Assembly (NCBI RefSeq): GCF_036785885.1
Contig: NC_092317.1
Span: 4,156,501-4,220,500 of the forward strand
Length of the DNA stretch: 64,000 bases
Reading direction: 5' to 3'
From: Coffea arabica
Taxonomy: Eukaryota; Streptophyta; Magnoliopsida; Gentianales; Rubiaceae
The notes below the pieces were generated by a model. That model saw only the letters and a program-made list of their open reading frames with translations. It did not search any database and was not told where the DNA came from. A program made the translations under genes and the position numbers. Below, piece after piece: positions 60,709 to 64,000 of the stretch; positions within the stretch are counted from its first letter, which is position 1, and each line of letters begins with the position of its first letter.

Positions 60709-63700
60709 GAACACAGGTTTGGTAACTTTTTTCTTGGAAAAATAATTCCTAAGTCGCCTTAAAATTTCAAGGGTCAAAAACTTTTACTACTTCCTCAGTA
60801 TATATTCACAACTAAATTCAAAGAAGCCCATACGATATTAATAATAGCACTTGTTCTCCAAACGAATTGCTAGCTGTGCTTAAATAAATGAACTACCTAG
60901 CTAATTTAATCTCTCAAGACGTTGCACAACGTCGGATCTATTTTTCGCACAATTTTGCCGAATCCATTTATGGTCCAATCAACAGGATTACAGTCTTGAA
61001 AGCAATTTTTCCAAGAGACAACCAAAAAAAATTTAACTCATGAAGGCCTTGTTCTCCTTTGCTCTAAATTTTGCAAAATTTGATTATGGAAGTGATAATA
61101 CCAAATAATCAAAATCAGTTAAAGTTAGTCTTTAATAGATTATGGATTTTAGTTTTTATGATAATTAAAAAATTTATAATCTAACTACGAAAGCAAAAAA
61201 AAAAAAAAAAAATGCTGAATCAAAATTTATAATCCGTTAAAATAATCAACTGAGAATAAACCCAAAGTTTTTGATACTCGAATACTATACATGAAGCAAC
61301 AAGTTGTGGTTTTATTACATTAACTTCTTAGTACTTGCTCACAATTCTAAATGGGACTTACTGGTTACGTTTTTCTTTATTTCCTGTTTCATGTACAAAT
61401 AATAAAACACTTATTTTTCCTTTTCCTTTTTGTTTTCAGCTATATAAAGTACATGCTTTAAGTGGAAACTATATACGGGATTCTATGTTGCTTGTGAAAT
61501 TAAACTCTTTTTTAGCTGTTAGTGGCTGAGTGGACAATTTAGCCATGCAATGGAAGGTACTTCTTCACAAATTTACGTACTCATAATTCTAATTTTCTTT
61601 TCCTCAGGAAATAATTATAAAATAAATTCTGAGAGTAAGTAGATACCACTATAGGCTGATTATTTAAGAAATCAGAAACAGGTTGCAAATGGAATGGCAT
61701 CAGCACCTTATGATATTTCTATACGTTATTGCACCATATTGGGTTTCCAAATGATGGATAACCAAAGGATTTGGACTGATGATTTCAGTTTTATGAAGAA
61801 AAAAAAAGTTGTTAATTCGTCCTATCCTTCCGGGTTATATCATATATGGTGAAATCGGTTGTTGTGTAAGATATAAAACGGCAGAAAATTAGACTTACTT
61901 CTAGAATGATGAGCCACGTACATGTGCAATTTTTTTTCTATTTTGTCTTAATATGATAAGAGGGCATAGTTAGTCTACCTTAAATATGTAAGATCAGAGA
62001 CCAAAGAAGTACGTAATTGCTCCTGAAAAGAACTAAAAAAAAAAAAGTAAAAGAAAGAAAAACTTGAATACAAAAGATAATAAAAATTGAATACCTTCAA
62101 TATATGGGCTTCCTGCAACTGCTTCCTCCAAAGGCTGTGATAAAATGGTGCAGATCTTCATATACACAAGTCAACATTAGAAGTACTTCTTCTAAAACTA
62201 ATTCTGATTCTTGAGAGTTTTTGGGAGCGCAGCATGCCCAGATGATCATGGTTTCGAGTAATTAATGTCTGGTTATATTAAAAACAAACTTTATAACTCA
62301 TGACTTAGTCCAAAAATTGTACTATAGATCTCACACAAATTGAAAAGTTACGATCTTGGTGCGCAGCTAGTGTCACATTACCATCTGTTTTATCGTACAC
62401 TGATGATGACCCCTATAGTAATATCACCGGATGGATGCAGCAGTGCAGCTCAAAACTATGAAGAAAATCAGCTTCTACTGAACCATCACCTCAACGTCTC
62501 CTACGTCAAGCGTCCAAGCCACCATTATTTAGTAAGCTAGACGGAGAGCCGTTGAGGGAGAGAGTTCAGAGAAAGCTGAGTTTCTGATCAATTTCCTGTC
62601 ATCTTAATTAGCATAAACTCAAGAATGTGTTAGCTAGTTTCAAAATAATTTCTGACTTTTGATCACCAAAGACTTCTTGATAATCCATACATTAGTAGTA
62701 ACTAACGCATGTTTTATTTGAAAATGAAAAAAAAAAAGAGAGGAAGAAGAGAGATGGGAGAAAAGGGTTTGAGCTACCTCCATATATATAGCATCTTGTG
62801 AACCTCATTGATTGAACGACGTAGAAAAATATGCCCCCTCCGGCTGCAGTTTCCTTGCTCTTTCCAACAAACTCCTTTGCAGTTTGAGTTCTAATTTTGT
62901 TTAGTAAATATTATATGAAAATACATGTGCTTCTGCTCCTCGCGTCACAGGGTACAAGAAATTCATGAAGCCAGGCAATATGCCCTTGATATTCCAGGCA
63001 TGGTATGCAAGGAAAAAAATTAATAAAAACAAAGGCTTAGTGGCTTTCTTTATTAAAAGAACTAAACAAGACCTTGTTTTTCCATGGAGTAGTTTCAATG
63101 CAGGAAACATATATAACAAAGAGATCAGGTGAATCCGTGGAAGCAAGTTTCAATCAAGTATTGACAAGTGATGCTGCATAGAAGATACTCCACCTCCTAG
63201 AAGGGGCCGTCAATAAGAGATTGTTTTCTTGGACGAGGACGACAAAGTTGGCCAGGCCACTCATCATCCAGAGAGGACAGCAAGAAGAAATGAGTTTATT
63301 ATTTTGGAACTTCTAAGTGTAAGTTGGAATAATTAGGCTTAACTTGATGGGGAAGGAATTGATATATACTCAAACTAATTAACTTTGGAGGAAGTGGAAA
63401 AAAAACAAGAGAGTTTCCTAACAATTCAAGCTTCCTCCTTGCTAATTTTTCCATACTAGGATTTGCCTGTTTTTTAAGTGGTTCACTTATTGCTGCCAAA
63501 ACATTGAGACTTCACCTTCCAATAACTACTTAGTTACATGGTAGTAAAAGGTTGTCAACAATAAGTAACCAGTATCACTTTCGAGCCAAAGGAGCTTGAT
63601 TAGCCCTTTTTCTAGGTATGTAGCAGTATTATATGACTCGAACAACAGATTAGGTTGTCTGTATTAACATGGAAATGTTGAGATTAGGTTGGTCAATAAG

Positions 63701-64000
63701 CCATGCCTTCATCATGGTAACGAAGGCAATCAATTCCTCTAACAATTTCATCACTTTGTTTTGTTCAAGAAATAACGAAGAATAATGTAATTTAACAGTC
63801 ACACTACATATATGGGTTATCACTCAAACCACATAATTACCTAGGAATAACATATATAGGAATAGCTCTCCATTCCAGGAAGTGATTCTTGATGTGTATT
63901 GACAAGTCCAGCTTGATACCTGCACCCAAGTTCAACTCAAATAGAAATGCAAGTTTTCCTGTGCAAATACAGGAAATAAGCCGCGGAAGCAAATTATATT
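60709..64000. other. Intergenic, no supported gene
   Basis: AT-rich DNA with scattered short open frames (62340-62540, 62901-63146, 63299-63499), none recognised. A short minus-strand stretch at about 63205-63292 reads DDEWPGQLCRPRPRKQSLID before a stop. It has no start codon and no identified upstream exon, but its composition is more protein-like than its surroundings. Confidence 0.35.

Noticed and set aside
1-64000. tRNA genes, CRISPR arrays and rRNA
   Set aside because: B-box-like matches fall only in the two SINEs or in coding exons; no clover-leaf, no spaced direct repeats and no rRNA sequence were seen.

Overview
This window is nuclear DNA from a flowering plant, most likely a eudicot. 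The genes are split by many AT-rich GT-AG introns, the intergenic DNA is AT-rich and full of small transposable elements, and every recognisable protein belongs to a plant family (chloroplast ClpD, an RBOH NADPH oxidase, plant Tudor-SN, plant calnexin). There are no operons, CRISPR arrays or rRNA genes, and I found no intact tRNA gene. The species cannot be named from the sequence.

Layout. 1-4180 (-): ClpD/ERD1, chloroplast Clp chaperone, 3' part cut off by the window edge. 6467-13490 (-): an FHA-domain/tyrosyl-DNA phosphodiesterase fusion, 12 exons, 1081 aa. 13.5-21.1 kb: gene-poor, with an old tandem duplication, a poly-A retroposon carrying a plant snRNA-type promoter element, a tRNA-derived SINE and MITE-like repeats. 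21171-27142 (+): respiratory burst oxidase (RBOH), 12 exons, 933 aa. 29.2-32.6 kb (-): an unrecognised gene, only partly resolved, with an imperfect miRNA-like hairpin beside it. 34205-39663 (+): amidase-signature protein, 12 exons, 620 aa. 39.7-43.2 kb: intergenic, with a foldback Mutator-type element. 43.2-50.1 kb (+): Tudor-SN (TSN), 5'UTR intron plus 16 coding exons, 986 aa. 53439-56812 (-): calnexin, 6 exons, 539 aa. 57-64 kb: no convincing gene, but a second SINE, a second Mutator-type element with long inverted repeats, and a 5'-truncated LINE carrying an RNase H remnant.

Exon boundaries were set by hand from GT/AG sites and reading-frame continuity. In every completed model the exon lengths sum to a multiple of three and the protein length is close to the family norm.

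The genes are not one pathway. They cover chloroplast proteostasis (ClpD), DNA-end repair (FHA-TDP1), apoplastic ROS production (RBOH), amide hydrolysis (amidase), RNA regulation (TSN) and ER glycoprotein folding (calnexin). What links them is conserved position: calnexin, TSN, amidase, an unknown gene, RBOH and FHA-TDP1 occur in the same order, as I recall it, in the Arabidopsis At5g07340-At5g07400 segment. I found no clear new multi-gene system. The least explained items are the hairpin near 29.1 kb, the unknown gene near 30 kb, and the retroposon at 17.7 kb.
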